Source of the DNA: Bacillota bacterium
GTDB taxonomy: Bacteria; Bacillota; UBA4882; UBA10575
Direction: 5' to 3'
Assembly (NCBI GenBank): GCA_012837715.1
Contig: DUQR01000021.1
Span: 1 to 64,000 of the forward strand
Length of the DNA: 64,000 nt
Below the pieces are notes generated by a model. It was not told the DNA's origin and did no database searches. It saw only the letters and a list, made by a program, of their open reading frames with translations. Positions 26,815 through 35,821 of this stretch are shown in pieces. Made by a program: the position numbers and the translations under genes. How positions within the stretch are numbered: position 1 is the first letter of the stretch; every line of letters starts with the position of its first letter.

Positions 26815-27219
26815 GTGGCCAGAGATTTTAATCCTCAACATGAGTGGGACGAAAAGAACGGGTCGATTCGGATTGCCAATGAAGTGGTGGGTGTGATCGC
26901 CGGATTGGCGGCGATGGAAGTGAAAGGTGTTTATGGCATGAGCGGCGGTATGGTTGACGGCATCACCGAGCTTTTAAAGAAGAAGAACCTGTCGAAAGGA
27001 GTGCGGGTGGAAGTCGGGGAGAAAGAAGCCGCCATTGATCTTTCGATCATCGTCGAGTACGGTTCGAAAATACCCGAGGTTGCCGTTGGCGTGCAAGAGA
27101 ACGTAAAAAGGGCGATCGAGAGTATGACCGGATTAACGGTGGTGGAGGTTAATGTCCATATCCAAGGGGTTGAATTTCGCCAGGAGGAGCAGCCGCCGGA
27201 AGAAAAGCGGGTAAAATAA
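26815..27219 (+). CDS. Asp23/Gls24-family envelope stress protein
   Basis: A 134-aa Asp23-domain protein. Conserved segments are GSIRIANEVVGVIAGLAAME then VKGVYGMSGG, and VAVGVQENVKRAIESMTGL. In staphylococci Asp23 is held at the membrane by AmaP, and genes for AmaP and a DUF2273 protein follow directly here. GTG at 26815 has GGAGGTGG at correct spacing and is preferred over the in-frame GTG at 26800. Confidence 0.9.
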   Translation: MARDFNPQHEWDEKNGSIRIANEVVGVIAGLAAMEVKGVYGMSGGMVDGITELLKKKNLSKGVRVEVGEKEAAIDLSIIVEYGSKIPEVAVGVQENVKRAIESMTGLTVVEVNVHIQGVEFRQEEQPPEEKRVK

Positions 27220-27244
27220 ACGGGGGCAAGGGGGAAAGAATGGA

Positions 27245-27778
27245 ATGAAGATTTCTTACCGTTTGGTAATCATATTTAGTTCCTTGGTCATGTTTGTGCT
27301 TTCGGTCTTCTTTTTCGGCCTGTTGCTAGGGGAAGATCTGTTCCGGGTTCTTGGTGTGTTCACCACTGGTGAAGAGGGTAAGATCTTTAAACTCCTTGCT
27401 TTTCTCTTTTTCTTCGTCCTCTTCGTGCTCCTCTGGTTGGCTGGTTTACATACGAAAAAGGAGTTCAGAACCATTATTCATGTAACGGAGTTGGGTGAGG
27501 TTCGCATTTCTTCACCGGCCGTGGAATCATTGGCCCTCCGGGCGGTGAAAAAAATCCGGGGTGTGAAAGAAGCCGAAATCCGGGTTTTAACTGATAACGA
27601 ATGCCTAAGTTTTCAGGTGGGTATCGTCAGTTCTCCCGATGTCAATATTCCCCAGTTGATCTATGAGATCCGGGATGAACTGCGTCAGTATATCCAGGCG
27701 ACGATCGGGATCCCAGTGAGTAACACGGAAGTGACCGTGACCAGAGTATCAACCGAGCCGCGGGCCAGGGTCGAATAA
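27245..27778 (+). CDS. amaP: AmaP-like membrane anchor for Asp23
   Basis: A 177-aa protein with two membrane helices (LVIIFSSLVMFVLSVFFFGL and LAFLFFFVLFVLLWLAGL) and a C-terminal Asp23-like domain (VRISSPAVESLALRAVKKIR, VSNTEVTVTRV). It should recruit the preceding Asp23 protein to the cytoplasmic face of the inner membrane. Confidence 0.88.
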   Translation: MKISYRLVIIFSSLVMFVLSVFFFGLLLGEDLFRVLGVFTTGEEGKIFKLLAFLFFFVLFVLLWLAGLHTKKEFRTIIHVTELGEVRISSPAVESLALRAVKKIRGVKEAEIRVLTDNECLSFQVGIVSSPDVNIPQLIYEIRDELRQYIQATIGIPVSNTEVTVTRVSTEPRARVE

Positions 27779-27791
27779 GGAGGGTGGGAAG

Positions 27792-28031
27792 ATGGATGAG
27801 CATGGTAACCACCAACTTTTAAAGCTGCTGATGACCTATAAAGGACGGATCTTCTCGTCGATCCTGGGAATCGTCACCGGAATTTTGGTGCTTTGTCTTG
27901 GTTGGATCAAGGCTTTGTCCTTTCTCTTCTGTGTCTTAGTTGGGTATTACGTGGGTAGGAAATTCGACAGTGGTAGCGAGCTAAGGCTGCCTAAGTTGAC
28001 CAGATTCTTGCAGAGAAGACGATTTCGATAA
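27792..28031 (+). CDS. DUF2273 small membrane protein
   Basis: A 79-aa protein with two hydrophobic stretches (IFSSILGIVTGILVLCLGWI and ALSFLFCVLVGYYVG) and a basic tail. It matches DUF2273 proteins of asp23-amaP operons. Strong RBS (AAGGAGGG), 14 nt after amaP. Confidence 0.85.
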   Translation: MDEHGNHQLLKLLMTYKGRIFSSILGIVTGILVLCLGWIKALSFLFCVLVGYYVGRKFDSGSELRLPKLTRFLQRRRFR

Positions 28032-28047
28032 CTGAGGTAGGACATTA

Positions 28048-28494
28048 ATGAGCAGACGTTTGGCAAGGGAACTAGCATTTTTTGTTTTATTCCAATATGA
28101 CTTGGGGCGGACTCCTTGGCAGGACGCGCTCCAACGCTTATTGGCGGAAAATGAGCTTTCCCCGGAAGCGGTTACTTTTCTTGAGGAGATGGTGGCCGGC
28201 GCCGTCGCGAAACAGGAAGAAGTCGATGGTTTGCTGGTCCATTTCTCCCAGGATTGGCCTTTATCCCGAATGGCCAGTACGGACCGGAACATTTTACGGG
28301 TGGCCGTCTATGAATTGCTCTACCGGGGTGATATTCCGGTGGAAGTGACGGTGAACGAAGCGGTGGAACTGGCCAAGAAATATGGAGACGAGAATTCCGG
28401 GAAGTTTGTGAACGGGGTCTTAGGTAGTGTGATCCGGGGAATTCAAAGAGTAGTGGAGGTACCCGTGCAGGCCGACGGGAAGCCGGAGAATTAG
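28048..28494 (+). CDS. nusB: Transcription antitermination factor NusB
   Basis: A 148-aa all-helical protein that binds boxA RNA with NusE in rRNA antitermination. Recognisable segments: RRLARELAFFVLFQYD at the start, STDRNILRVAVYELLYRGDI in the middle and VTVNEAVELAKKYGDENSGK then FVNGVLG near the end. It belongs to the asp23-amaP run, 16 nt downstream. Confidence 0.96.
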   Translation: MSRRLARELAFFVLFQYDLGRTPWQDALQRLLAENELSPEAVTFLEEMVAGAVAKQEEVDGLLVHFSQDWPLSRMASTDRNILRVAVYELLYRGDIPVEVTVNEAVELAKKYGDENSGKFVNGVLGSVIRGIQRVVEVPVQADGKPEN

Positions 28495-28504
28495 GAGGGG
28501 AAGC

Positions 28505-29512
28505 ATGGGGCAGAAAGCAAAATCATCCCTTTCCTCCGGCTACTATCTTGGTCTGGACACCAGTTGCTATACAACTTCATTGGCGTTAACCGATCCGGAG
28601 GGGTGTATCGTTCAGGATTGCCGCCGGATGCTAACGGTGGAAACGGGGGGAAGAGGGCTTCGACAATCGGAAGCCCTTTTCCAGCATCTAAAGAATCTTC
28701 CGGAGCTGGTGGAAGCAAGCGCCGGTTTTCGCCCGCTCAAAGCAGTGGCTTATTCCGCGCGGCCGCGGCCAATGGCCGGTTCCTATATGCCGGTCTTTTT
28801 AGCCGGAACCAATTTTGCCCGGGTGATTGCGGCGACCGCCGGTATTCCTTTGTTGGCCTCTTCCCATCAGGAAGGGCACATCCGGGCGGCTTTGGCCGGA
28901 GCGGGACTGACCAGTAAGGCCTTTCTTGGTTTGCACCTTTCCGGAGGGACCACCGAACTATTGGCGGTCCAAAGGAAACCGGGCGGGTTTAACCTTAAGC
29001 TGTTGGGAGGGACTTCCGATCTCCATGCCGGTCAGATGGTGGACCGGATCGGTGTGGCACTGGGTCTTCCTTTCCCTGCCGGGCCCCATCTTGAGGCCTT
29101 GGCGGAAAAAGGAGAAGCGAAGTACCGGTTGCCTGTGGCGGTGCAGGGTTTATCCGTCAGTTTTTCCGGGCCGACTTCGGCGGCGTTGCGTTTGTGGGCG
29201 AAAAAGCCGGATCCTTCCGCGCTCGCCCGGGCGGTCTTGGATTGTCTGGTAGAATCGGTTTTTCTTTTGCTCAAGGCTGCGGTGGCCACCGGGGAGCCCG
29301 GAGCCGATGAAGTTTTGCTCTTTGGCGGGGTGGCCAGCAATGCCTATCTGCGCCGGGAGTTAACGCTCAGGACCGCCAGGTTATCTTCAAAGCTTAAGTT
29401 GTATTTTGGCGCAAAGGAGCTGTCAGCGGATAACGCCGTCGGTTTGGCTTTATTGGCCCGTGATGCCTTGACGGTCGGGGCCGGGGAAGGAGGAACAAAC
29501 CGTGGGGAATAA
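28505..29512 (+). CDS. TsaD/Kae1-like paralogue (O-sialoglycoprotein endopeptidase-like)
   Basis: A 335-aa protein of the ASKHA fold related to TsaD but clearly divergent. It keeps YYLGLDTSCYTTSLAL, SSHQEGHIRAAL (TsaD has a HxEGH metal site), LHLSGGTTELLAV, LLFGGVASNAYLR and LSADNAVGLALLA. It is probably not the tRNA t6A enzyme itself, which normally has DETAA and NHxEGH forms. Such a paralogue next to nusB and polA is found in other clostridia-like genomes with unknown function. Start behind AGGAGGGG; its end overlaps the polA start by 11 nt. Confidence 0.8.
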   Translation: MGQKAKSSLSSGYYLGLDTSCYTTSLALTDPEGCIVQDCRRMLTVETGGRGLRQSEALFQHLKNLPELVEASAGFRPLKAVAYSARPRPMAGSYMPVFLAGTNFARVIAATAGIPLLASSHQEGHIRAALAGAGLTSKAFLGLHLSGGTTELLAVQRKPGGFNLKLLGGTSDLHAGQMVDRIGVALGLPFPAGPHLEALAEKGEAKYRLPVAVQGLSVSFSGPTSAALRLWAKKPDPSALARAVLDCLVESVFLLLKAAVATGEPGADEVLLFGGVASNAYLRRELTLRTARLSSKLKLYFGAKELSADNAVGLALLARDALTVGAGEGGTNRGE

Positions 29513-32174
29513 GATGTTGATTATTGATGGGCATAGTCTGGCGCACCGCGCCTTTCATGCTTTAAAGGACCATCAGTTGCGGACTTCGGAAGGACTTCCG
29601 ACCAGCGCCGTATATGGGGTTGCCAATATGATCCTCCGTCTCTTGGAAAATGAACACCCCGATTATCTGGTGGTGGCCGAAGATGTAGGGAAGACTTTCC
29701 GTCATGAAGCCTATGCCGCTTATAAAGGGACCCGGAAAGAGATGGATGACGATCTCCGTGTGCAATTACCCTACATTAAGGAGTTTTATGAAAGTTTGGG
29801 GGCGCCGGTGATTGGGGTTCCTGGCTTCGAGGCCGATGATGTGATTGGGACGATGGCCCGTCAGGCCCAGGAAGAAGGCCTCCATGTCTGTATCGTCACC
29901 GGGGATAAGGATGCCTTTCAGTTGGCCGCCGACGGCATTTGTGTTTACTATACCCATCGGGGAATCACCAATCTGGTACAGGTCACCGCTGATTATCTCC
30001 AACAGAAATATGGTTTGACCCCTGCCCAGTGGGCTGATTATAAAGCTTTGCGGGGTGATCCGTCGGATAATATCCCCGGTGTCCCCGGGATCGGGGAGAA
30101 AACAGCCACCAAATTACTGAAAGAGTTTGATAGTTTAGAGGCTTTACTGGACCAGGCGGAAGCGATCAAGAATGAAAAGTTGAAAAAGGTGATTCTCAGC
30201 CATACGGAAGAAGCCCGGCGATGGCAGGAATTGGTCACGATTAGACAGGATGTCCCTCTCCCCATTGGGCCAGCGGCTTGCCGGTTTAACCTGGACCAGG
30301 AGAGTTTAACCGCTTTCTTCCGGAAGTTGGAATTCAGGAGCCTCCTCGGTAAGTTTAAGCAGGAGAGCGCGCCGGCGGTAACGGTGGGGGCGGTTTTAAC
30401 CCCTGAAACCAAGCTCTTAACCGGCGAGGAACTGCCGGATTTTTTGGAAGGGGACCAAGGTCAACCGGTCGCGGTCCAATTTCTAGCCAGTGCCGCCTCT
30501 TGGCAAAAAGGGGAAGTCCTAGGGGTGTCTTTGGCTAAAGGCCAGGATAACATCGTTTACCTTCCGCTTACCGGAGGGAAGGATTCCTGGCCGGAACCGT
30601 TGGTCCGTTGGTTGACCGATGGAGAGACGAAAAAGCTGGCTCACGACGGAAAAACCCAGATGGTCTTGGCCGATCTTTATGGGCTGGCCTTGGACGGGCT
30701 GGTTTTTGATACGTTAATTGCCGCTTATTTGGTGAGTGGGGGCCGGTGGAATCTGAGCCTGGAGAATACGGCCCACACCTTACTGGGGGTGGAGGTTCCC
30801 GTTCTGCAGGACGAGAAGGGTAAAAAACGGGAGATCTTCGCCTTACCGACCGGGTGGACGGAAGCGGATTTAGCCACCGCCGGAGGACGCCGGACGGCCG
30901 CCATCTTAAAACTCCATCCGGTACTGACGGAGCGGATCCGGGAAGAAGGGCTTAGTGATCTCTTCTATGAAGTGGAGATGCCGCTGGTCCGGATCTTGTT
31001 TGCCATGGAAAAAGCGGGGGTGAAGGTTTCCCCGGACCATCTCGGCCGTTTACAGGAGAAATTTACCCGGCGGATTAAGGAACTGGAGACCGAGATTTAC
31101 CAGTTGGCTGGGGAAGAGTTTAATATTGCTTCGCCCAAACAATTGGGGGTGATTCTCTTTGAGCGGCTGGGTCTGCCGGTGGTGAAAAGGACGAAGACCG
31201 GTTACTCCACCGATGCGGAAGTCCTGGAGGAACTGGCGGACCGCCATCCGTTAGTCGGGAAGGTTCTCGATTACCGGGGGTTGGTTAAGTTAGAATCCAC
31301 TTACGTCGAATCCTTGCTCGGGTTGGCGGCGCCGCCCGATTACCGGATTCATACCACCTTTAACCAAGCGGTCACGGCGACCGGTCGTTTGAGCAGCACC
31401 GATCCGAATCTCCAAAACATCCCGGTCCGTAGTGAAGAGGGACGGGCGATCCGTCGCTGTTTTATCCCGAAGGATGGGGATACCCTCTTGCTTGCGGCCG
31501 ATTATTCCCAGATTGAACTACGGCTCTTAGCCCATTTCGCCGAGGATGAAAAGCTGGTGGCCGCTTTCCAAAGCGACCAGGATGTGCACCGGCGCACAGC
31601 GGCGGAGATTTTTAATCTGGCGCCCGCAGAAGTCAGCGCCGAGTTACGGGCGCGGGCCAAAGCGGTCAATTTTGGCATCATCTATGGGATTAGCGGGTTT
31701 GGTCTGGCCCGAGGGGTTGGTGTTTCCCGGAAAGAGGCGGAAGCCTTTATCGATGCTTATTTCTCCCGGTATCAAGGGGTGAAATCCTATTTAGAACAGG
31801 CGATCGTCCAAGCCCGCGCCGCGGGCTACGTGACGACGATCATGAACCGCCGGCGTTACTTGCCGGATTTAAAGGCCCGTAATTTTCAGCGGCGCGCTTT
31901 CGCCGAACGGATGGCCCGGAATACGCCGATCCAGGGTTCGGCCGCCGACCTGATTAAACTGGCGATGGTTCGGGTGGATGCCCGTTTGCGTCGGGAAAAA
32001 TTGCCAGCTACTCTCCTTTTACAGGTCCATGACGAATTGTTGCTGGAAGTGGAGCGGGCCGCCTTGCCGGAGGCCGCCCGGATTCTGCGGGAAGAGATGG
32101 AAGGGGCATTTGCGTTAAAGGTTCCTTTAGAGGTTGATCTCAAGAGCGGAGAGAATTGGGGGGATTTAGGCTAA
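29502..32174 (+). CDS. polA: DNA polymerase I
   Basis: An 890-aa repair and Okazaki-fragment-processing polymerase. The N-terminal 5'-3' exonuclease is intact (LIIDGHSLAHRAFHAL, GFEADDVIGTMA, SDNIPGVPGIGEKTA). The polymerase domain has motif A DYSQIELRLLAHF, motif B RAKAVNFGIIYGISGFG and motif C LQVHDELLLEV. The middle 3'-5' exonuclease domain (about 310-490) lacks the first DxE pair, reading VAVQFLASAAS where Klenow has FDTET, so proofreading is probably absent as in Taq and Bst enzymes. GTG start behind AGGAGG. Confidence 0.97.
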   Translation: MGNKMLIIDGHSLAHRAFHALKDHQLRTSEGLPTSAVYGVANMILRLLENEHPDYLVVAEDVGKTFRHEAYAAYKGTRKEMDDDLRVQLPYIKEFYESLGAPVIGVPGFEADDVIGTMARQAQEEGLHVCIVTGDKDAFQLAADGICVYYTHRGITNLVQVTADYLQQKYGLTPAQWADYKALRGDPSDNIPGVPGIGEKTATKLLKEFDSLEALLDQAEAIKNEKLKKVILSHTEEARRWQELVTIRQDVPLPIGPAACRFNLDQESLTAFFRKLEFRSLLGKFKQESAPAVTVGAVLTPETKLLTGEELPDFLEGDQGQPVAVQFLASAASWQKGEVLGVSLAKGQDNIVYLPLTGGKDSWPEPLVRWLTDGETKKLAHDGKTQMVLADLYGLALDGLVFDTLIAAYLVSGGRWNLSLENTAHTLLGVEVPVLQDEKGKKREIFALPTGWTEADLATAGGRRTAAILKLHPVLTERIREEGLSDLFYEVEMPLVRILFAMEKAGVKVSPDHLGRLQEKFTRRIKELETEIYQLAGEEFNIASPKQLGVILFERLGLPVVKRTKTGYSTDAEVLEELADRHPLVGKVLDYRGLVKLESTYVESLLGLAAPPDYRIHTTFNQAVTATGRLSSTDPNLQNIPVRSEEGRAIRRCFIPKDGDTLLLAADYSQIELRLLAHFAEDEKLVAAFQSDQDVHRRTAAEIFNLAPAEVSAELRARAKAVNFGIIYGISGFGLARGVGVSRKEAEAFIDAYFSRYQGVKSYLEQAIVQARAAGYVTTIMNRRRYLPDLKARNFQRRAFAERMARNTPIQGSAADLIKLAMVRVDARLRREKLPATLLLQVHDELLLEVERAALPEAARILREEMEGAFALKVPLEVDLKSGENWGDLG

Positions 32175-32995
32175 TGCCGGAATTACCTGAAGTAGAGACC
32201 ATCCGGCGGTCCCTCTTACCGTTGGTGAAGGAGAAAGTCATCGGCCAGGTCCGGGTTTTCCTGGCGAAGGCAGTAAAACCGGGCCCGGAGCAATTCGCGG
32301 CCGAGCTTAAGGGAAAACGCATTACCGACCTGCAAAGAAGGGGTAAGTATCTCCTGGTGGTTCTGGATACCGGGCAAAACCTTGTTCTTCATTTACGCAT
32401 GTCCGGCCGTTTGGTTTGGCAAAACAAGGAGGAGCCGCTGGCCAAACATACGACTTTGGTTCTGGATTTTCTGGACGCGAATAGTCTCCATTTTGTGGAC
32501 CCCCGTAAATTTGGGACCGCGGCCTTGGTTCCCCCGGCGGAGCCGCCGACGGGCTTGACCGGGCTTGGTCTCGAACCGTTAACAACGGAGAAAGAGCAGC
32601 TGTTGACGGCGGTAAAAAAAGCGGCGGCCCGCCGGTCGGGACCGGTCAAGGGCTTGCTTTTGGACCAAAGGGTGCTGGCCGGGTTGGGGAATATTTACGC
32701 CGATGAGGTTTTGTTTGCGGCGGGGGTTTCTCCCTTGCGTCCCGCCCGGGAGGTAACGACCGCCGAATGGGAGCGGATCTACTGCAGTATAGTTGAGATT
32801 TTAAATCAATCCCTGCGGCACCGGGGGACTTCCCAACGGGATTATGTGGATGGCCGGGGTGAACCAGGCGCTTTCCAGAATTACCTGCGGGTTTACGGCC
32901 GCAAAAAGGAGCCTTGCGCCCATTGTGGCAACCCGTTGGTGTATACCCGGGTCGCTGGTCGCGGCACCCATTATTGCCCCGTTTGCCAACCTTAA
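32174..32995 (+). CDS. mutM: Formamidopyrimidine-DNA glycosylase
   Basis: A 273-aa bifunctional glycosylase/AP lyase that excises 8-oxoguanine. The mature N-terminus PELPEVETIRRSL supplies the catalytic proline and E2, which fixes the start at the ATG at 32174 that overlaps the polA stop (TAATG). DQRVLAGLGNIYADEVLF and the C-terminal zinc finger CAHCGNPLVYTRVAGRGTHY then CPVC are present. Confidence 0.97.
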   Translation: MPELPEVETIRRSLLPLVKEKVIGQVRVFLAKAVKPGPEQFAAELKGKRITDLQRRGKYLLVVLDTGQNLVLHLRMSGRLVWQNKEEPLAKHTTLVLDFLDANSLHFVDPRKFGTAALVPPAEPPTGLTGLGLEPLTTEKEQLLTAVKKAAARRSGPVKGLLLDQRVLAGLGNIYADEVLFAAGVSPLRPAREVTTAEWERIYCSIVEILNQSLRHRGTSQRDYVDGRGEPGAFQNYLRVYGRKKEPCAHCGNPLVYTRVAGRGTHYCPVCQP

Positions 32996-33065
32996 GTTTT
33001 TTGCTCTTGCATTGGCATTAAGATAGAACAACCCAAAAAGCCCCAGCTTAGAAAGGCCCGGCGCG

Positions 33066-33117
33066 GACGGGTTAAACGGAAGGGGACGGACGGATCAAAC
33101 GGAAGGGGTCGGATCAA
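33066..33117 (+). repeat. Short tandem repeat duplicating the coaE ribosome-binding site
   Basis: Two 20-nt units at 33066-33085 and 33089-33108 match at 17 of 20 positions and share AAACGGAAGGGG; a partial third unit continues to the coaE start. Period is 23 nt. Only the second AAGGGG is at usable distance (8 nt) from the ATG at 33117. The remaining gap from 32996 shows nothing recognisable. Confidence 0.7.
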
Positions 33118-33752
33118 TGGCGCCAGGTTTTGTGATCGGTTTGACGGGCGGGATGGGGACCGGAAAAACGACGGTGGCCCGGATTTTAGCCGGTTTAGGC
33201 TGTACAATAATTGATGCGGACCAGATCGGTCATCAGTTGCTGACACCCGGGACCGAAGTGTACCGGAAGGTACGGGCGGAGTTCGGCGCAACGGTGGTCG
33301 GTCCGGACGGGTGGATCGACCGGTCGGCTTTAGGGAAGATTGTTTTTGCCCATCCCGAAGCAAGGCGCCGTTTGAATCAACTGATGCACCCGGCGATTAT
33401 TGCACAGATTGAAGCAGCGATCGGCGAGTTAAAGGCCAACGGTGCGGATGGGGTTGTGGAAATTCCCCTTCTTTTTGAGGCCGGTTTGGAGAACAAGGCC
33501 GCGCTTAGTCTGGATGAGATCTGGGTGGTGGCGGCGGCTCCCGCGGTCCAGCTGGCCCGGGTGATGGCGCGTAATGGGTTGGCGGAAAAAGAAGCCGAAC
33601 GGCGGATCGACGCCCAGATGCCGCTTAGGGAGAAGATTGACCGGGCGGATCTGGTTATTTATAATGATGGGACGGAGGCGGAATTAAAGGAGAAAGTGGT
33701 GACCCATTGGGTGGCGCGGAAGCAGGCGCATATTTCCCGATTTGGGGCATAG
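33117..33752 (+). CDS. coaE: Dephospho-CoA kinase
   Basis: A 211-aa P-loop kinase for the last step of CoA synthesis. Walker A is GLTGGMGTGKTTVARIL, followed by IIDADQIGHQLL, the conserved block IVFAHPEARRRLNQLMHPAI, and VEIPLLFEAGLE. It is part of the polA-mutM-coaE run common in Bacillota. Confidence 0.96.
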   Translation: MAPGFVIGLTGGMGTGKTTVARILAGLGCTIIDADQIGHQLLTPGTEVYRKVRAEFGATVVGPDGWIDRSALGKIVFAHPEARRRLNQLMHPAIIAQIEAAIGELKANGADGVVEIPLLFEAGLENKAALSLDEIWVVAAAPAVQLARVMARNGLAEKEAERRIDAQMPLREKIDRADLVIYNDGTEAELKEKVVTHWVARKQAHISRFGA

Positions 33753-33753
33753 G

Positions 33754-34350
33754 ATGAACTACAATTCCGGATCGCATGGAGTGGTGGTGAGAGTGATCTT
33801 TTTACTACTGAAAAAAAGCCATCTTAAGCTCTTCCTTTTTTTCCTCCTCTTCCTGGTGGGGATTTTTCTGCATAAAGCTGTGGCCCGTCTGGTTTTTCCC
33901 TATCCCTTCCGGGCCGAGATTGAACTGGGCGCGGAGTATGCAGGGGTCGATCCGGAATTGGTAGCGGCTTTAATCTATGTGGAGAGCAAGTTTAACCCGC
34001 AGGCCCGGTCAAGGAAAGGAGCCCGGGGTTTAATGCAGATTATGCCGGAGACCGCCGCCTGGGTTGGAGAACAAAAAGGGCTGGTTTTGACCGCAGAGGA
34101 TTTGGACCGACCGGAGGTTAATTTGCAGATTGGCATCTGGTATTTGGGTTATTTGTTCCGGGAATTCAATGGCGACCGGGTCCTGTCCTTGGCGGCGTAT
34201 AATGCCGGTCTTGAGAAGGTTAAAACCTGGCTTAGTACGGGGGTTTGGGCCGGAAAAGTCACGGATCTGCACCGGATTCCTTACCGGGAAACCAGGCAAT
34301 ACGTGGCAAAGACCATGCGGACTTACTATATATACCATTATTTATACTAA
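33754..34350 (+). CDS. Membrane-anchored lytic transglycosylase (SLT domain)
   Basis: A 198-aa protein with an N-terminal membrane helix (LKLFLFFLLFLVGIFLHKAV) and an SLT lysozyme-like domain. The catalytic Glu lies in LVAALIYVESKFNPQARS, followed by KGARGLMQIMPETA, LAAYNAGLEKV and IPYRETRQYVAKTM. It would cleave peptidoglycan glycan strands from the outer face of the inner membrane. ATG at 33754, just after the coaE stop, is chosen; a TTG at 33742 and a GTG near 33793 are alternatives. Confidence 0.9.
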   Translation: MNYNSGSHGVVVRVIFLLLKKSHLKLFLFFLLFLVGIFLHKAVARLVFPYPFRAEIELGAEYAGVDPELVAALIYVESKFNPQARSRKGARGLMQIMPETAAWVGEQKGLVLTAEDLDRPEVNLQIGIWYLGYLFREFNGDRVLSLAAYNAGLEKVKTWLSTGVWAGKVTDLHRIPYRETRQYVAKTMRTYYIYHYLY

Positions 34351-34386
34351 AGCAAAAGGGCAATATTGCATGCGCGAAGGTGAAAG

Positions 34387-35757
34387 ATGGACAAGCAGGG
34401 TGGTAAAAACATGAAGATGGGCTGGATCTCCTTAGGTTGCCCGAAAAATCAAGTTGACACCGATTATATGATCGGCTTTATGGAACAAGCTGGCTTTACG
34501 ATGACCGCCCAACCGGAAGAGGCCGATATTTTGGTGATTAATACTTGCTCCTTTATCGAATCGGCGACACAAGAGTCGATCGATACGATTTTGGAGTTCG
34601 CCGCATTCAAAAAAGGCCGCTGCCGCCTCTTGGTGGTGGTGGGTTGTCTTCCCCAGCGGTACGGGCGGAAACTGGAAAAGGCCCTGCCTGAAGTGGACCT
34701 CTGGTTGGGGACGGGTGAGTATGGGCGACTGGCCGAATTGATCCAGGCGGCCTTGACCCGAAAGCAAGGCGAGAAGTATTTTGCGGCGGCGCCGGCTGGT
34801 TGGTTACCTCCGGCTTTGGCGGAACGGCCGGTCACCACACCGGGGCCTTATGCCTATGTTAAGATCGCCGAAGGTTGCGATCACAACTGCCTTTACTGCA
34901 TTATCCCCCAATTAAAGGGAAGGTACCGCAGTAGGGAGCCGGAGCAGATTGAAGCGGAAGTAAAAAATCTGCTGCAACGGGGGGTCAAGGAGATTAATCT
35001 AGTTGCCCAGGATACCACCGCCTACGGGAAAGACAGCGCGGGGGCCTATAACCTGGCTGCGCTGCTCCGCCGTTTGGATCGGTTGGAGGGGGATTTTTGG
35101 ATTCGTTTGTTATATACCTATCCCACGCTGATCACCGATGAACTCTTGGCGACGATGAGCGGGGCGGAACATGTCTGCCGCTACTTAGACATCCCTCTTC
35201 AGCATATTAGTGACCGGGTTCTAAAAAGGATGGGGCGACGGAGTGCTCAAAGGGAGATCCGGGAACTGATCGCCCGGGTTCGCCGGTTCTTGCCGGGAGT
35301 GGCGCTTCGATCCACCTTTATCTTAGGCTATCCGGGGGAAACGGAAGAGGATTTCCGGGAATTACTGGCCTTTTTGGCCGAAGTGAAGCTGGATTGGGTT
35401 GGGGTCTTCCCCTATTACCGGGAAGCAGGGACCGCGGCCGCCCGTTTACCGGACCAGGTCCATCCGGCTACGAAAAAAAGACGGGCCCGTACGGTCTTAG
35501 AGCAACAACAAGCCTTTTCTTTAGCCCGGAATAAAGCATGGATCGGTCGGGAACTCCTAGTTTTACTGGAAGAGGAAAAGGAGCCCGGTCATTGGCACGG
35601 GCGTTCATACCGGGAAGCACCGGAGATCGATGGCTTGGTCAAAGTGGAGGTTGTTGGTCAAAACCTTTCCGGGCTGAAACCGGGAATTTTTGTGCCGGTC
35701 CAGATCAAGGATGCTTCCGCTTATGAGCTTGGGGGAAAAATAAAAAGCGGGAAGTAG
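34387..35757 (+). CDS. rimO: Ribosomal protein S12 methylthiotransferase
   Basis: A 456-aa radical-SAM enzyme that methylthiolates an Asp of ribosomal protein S12. The UPF0004 domain begins WISLGCPKNQVDTDYM, and its three cluster cysteines are in LGCPKN, NTCSF and VGCLPQ. The radical-SAM motif is CDHNCLYC (C-x3-C-x2-C). A TRAM domain ends the protein. GCPKNQVD is typical of RimO rather than MiaB. Start at 34387 behind AAGGTGAAAG; an ATG at 34411 is also possible. Confidence 0.95.
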   Translation: MDKQGGKNMKMGWISLGCPKNQVDTDYMIGFMEQAGFTMTAQPEEADILVINTCSFIESATQESIDTILEFAAFKKGRCRLLVVVGCLPQRYGRKLEKALPEVDLWLGTGEYGRLAELIQAALTRKQGEKYFAAAPAGWLPPALAERPVTTPGPYAYVKIAEGCDHNCLYCIIPQLKGRYRSREPEQIEAEVKNLLQRGVKEINLVAQDTTAYGKDSAGAYNLAALLRRLDRLEGDFWIRLLYTYPTLITDELLATMSGAEHVCRYLDIPLQHISDRVLKRMGRRSAQREIRELIARVRRFLPGVALRSTFILGYPGETEEDFRELLAFLAEVKLDWVGVFPYYREAGTAAARLPDQVHPATKKRRARTVLEQQQAFSLARNKAWIGRELLVLLEEEKEPGHWHGRSYREAPEIDGLVKVEVVGQNLSGLKPGIFVPVQIKDASAYELGGKIKSGK

Positions 35758-35821
35758 AGGATATCCTGGTTGGAATGGCGAAGTACTTTTAATCCAGTTA
35801 TTATAAAGATATTGTGGTGAA

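Noticed and set aside
33006-33118. Tandem repeat before coaE as a CRISPR-like or VNTR array
   Set aside because: Only two full units and a partial one, with a 3-nt separation; no spacers.
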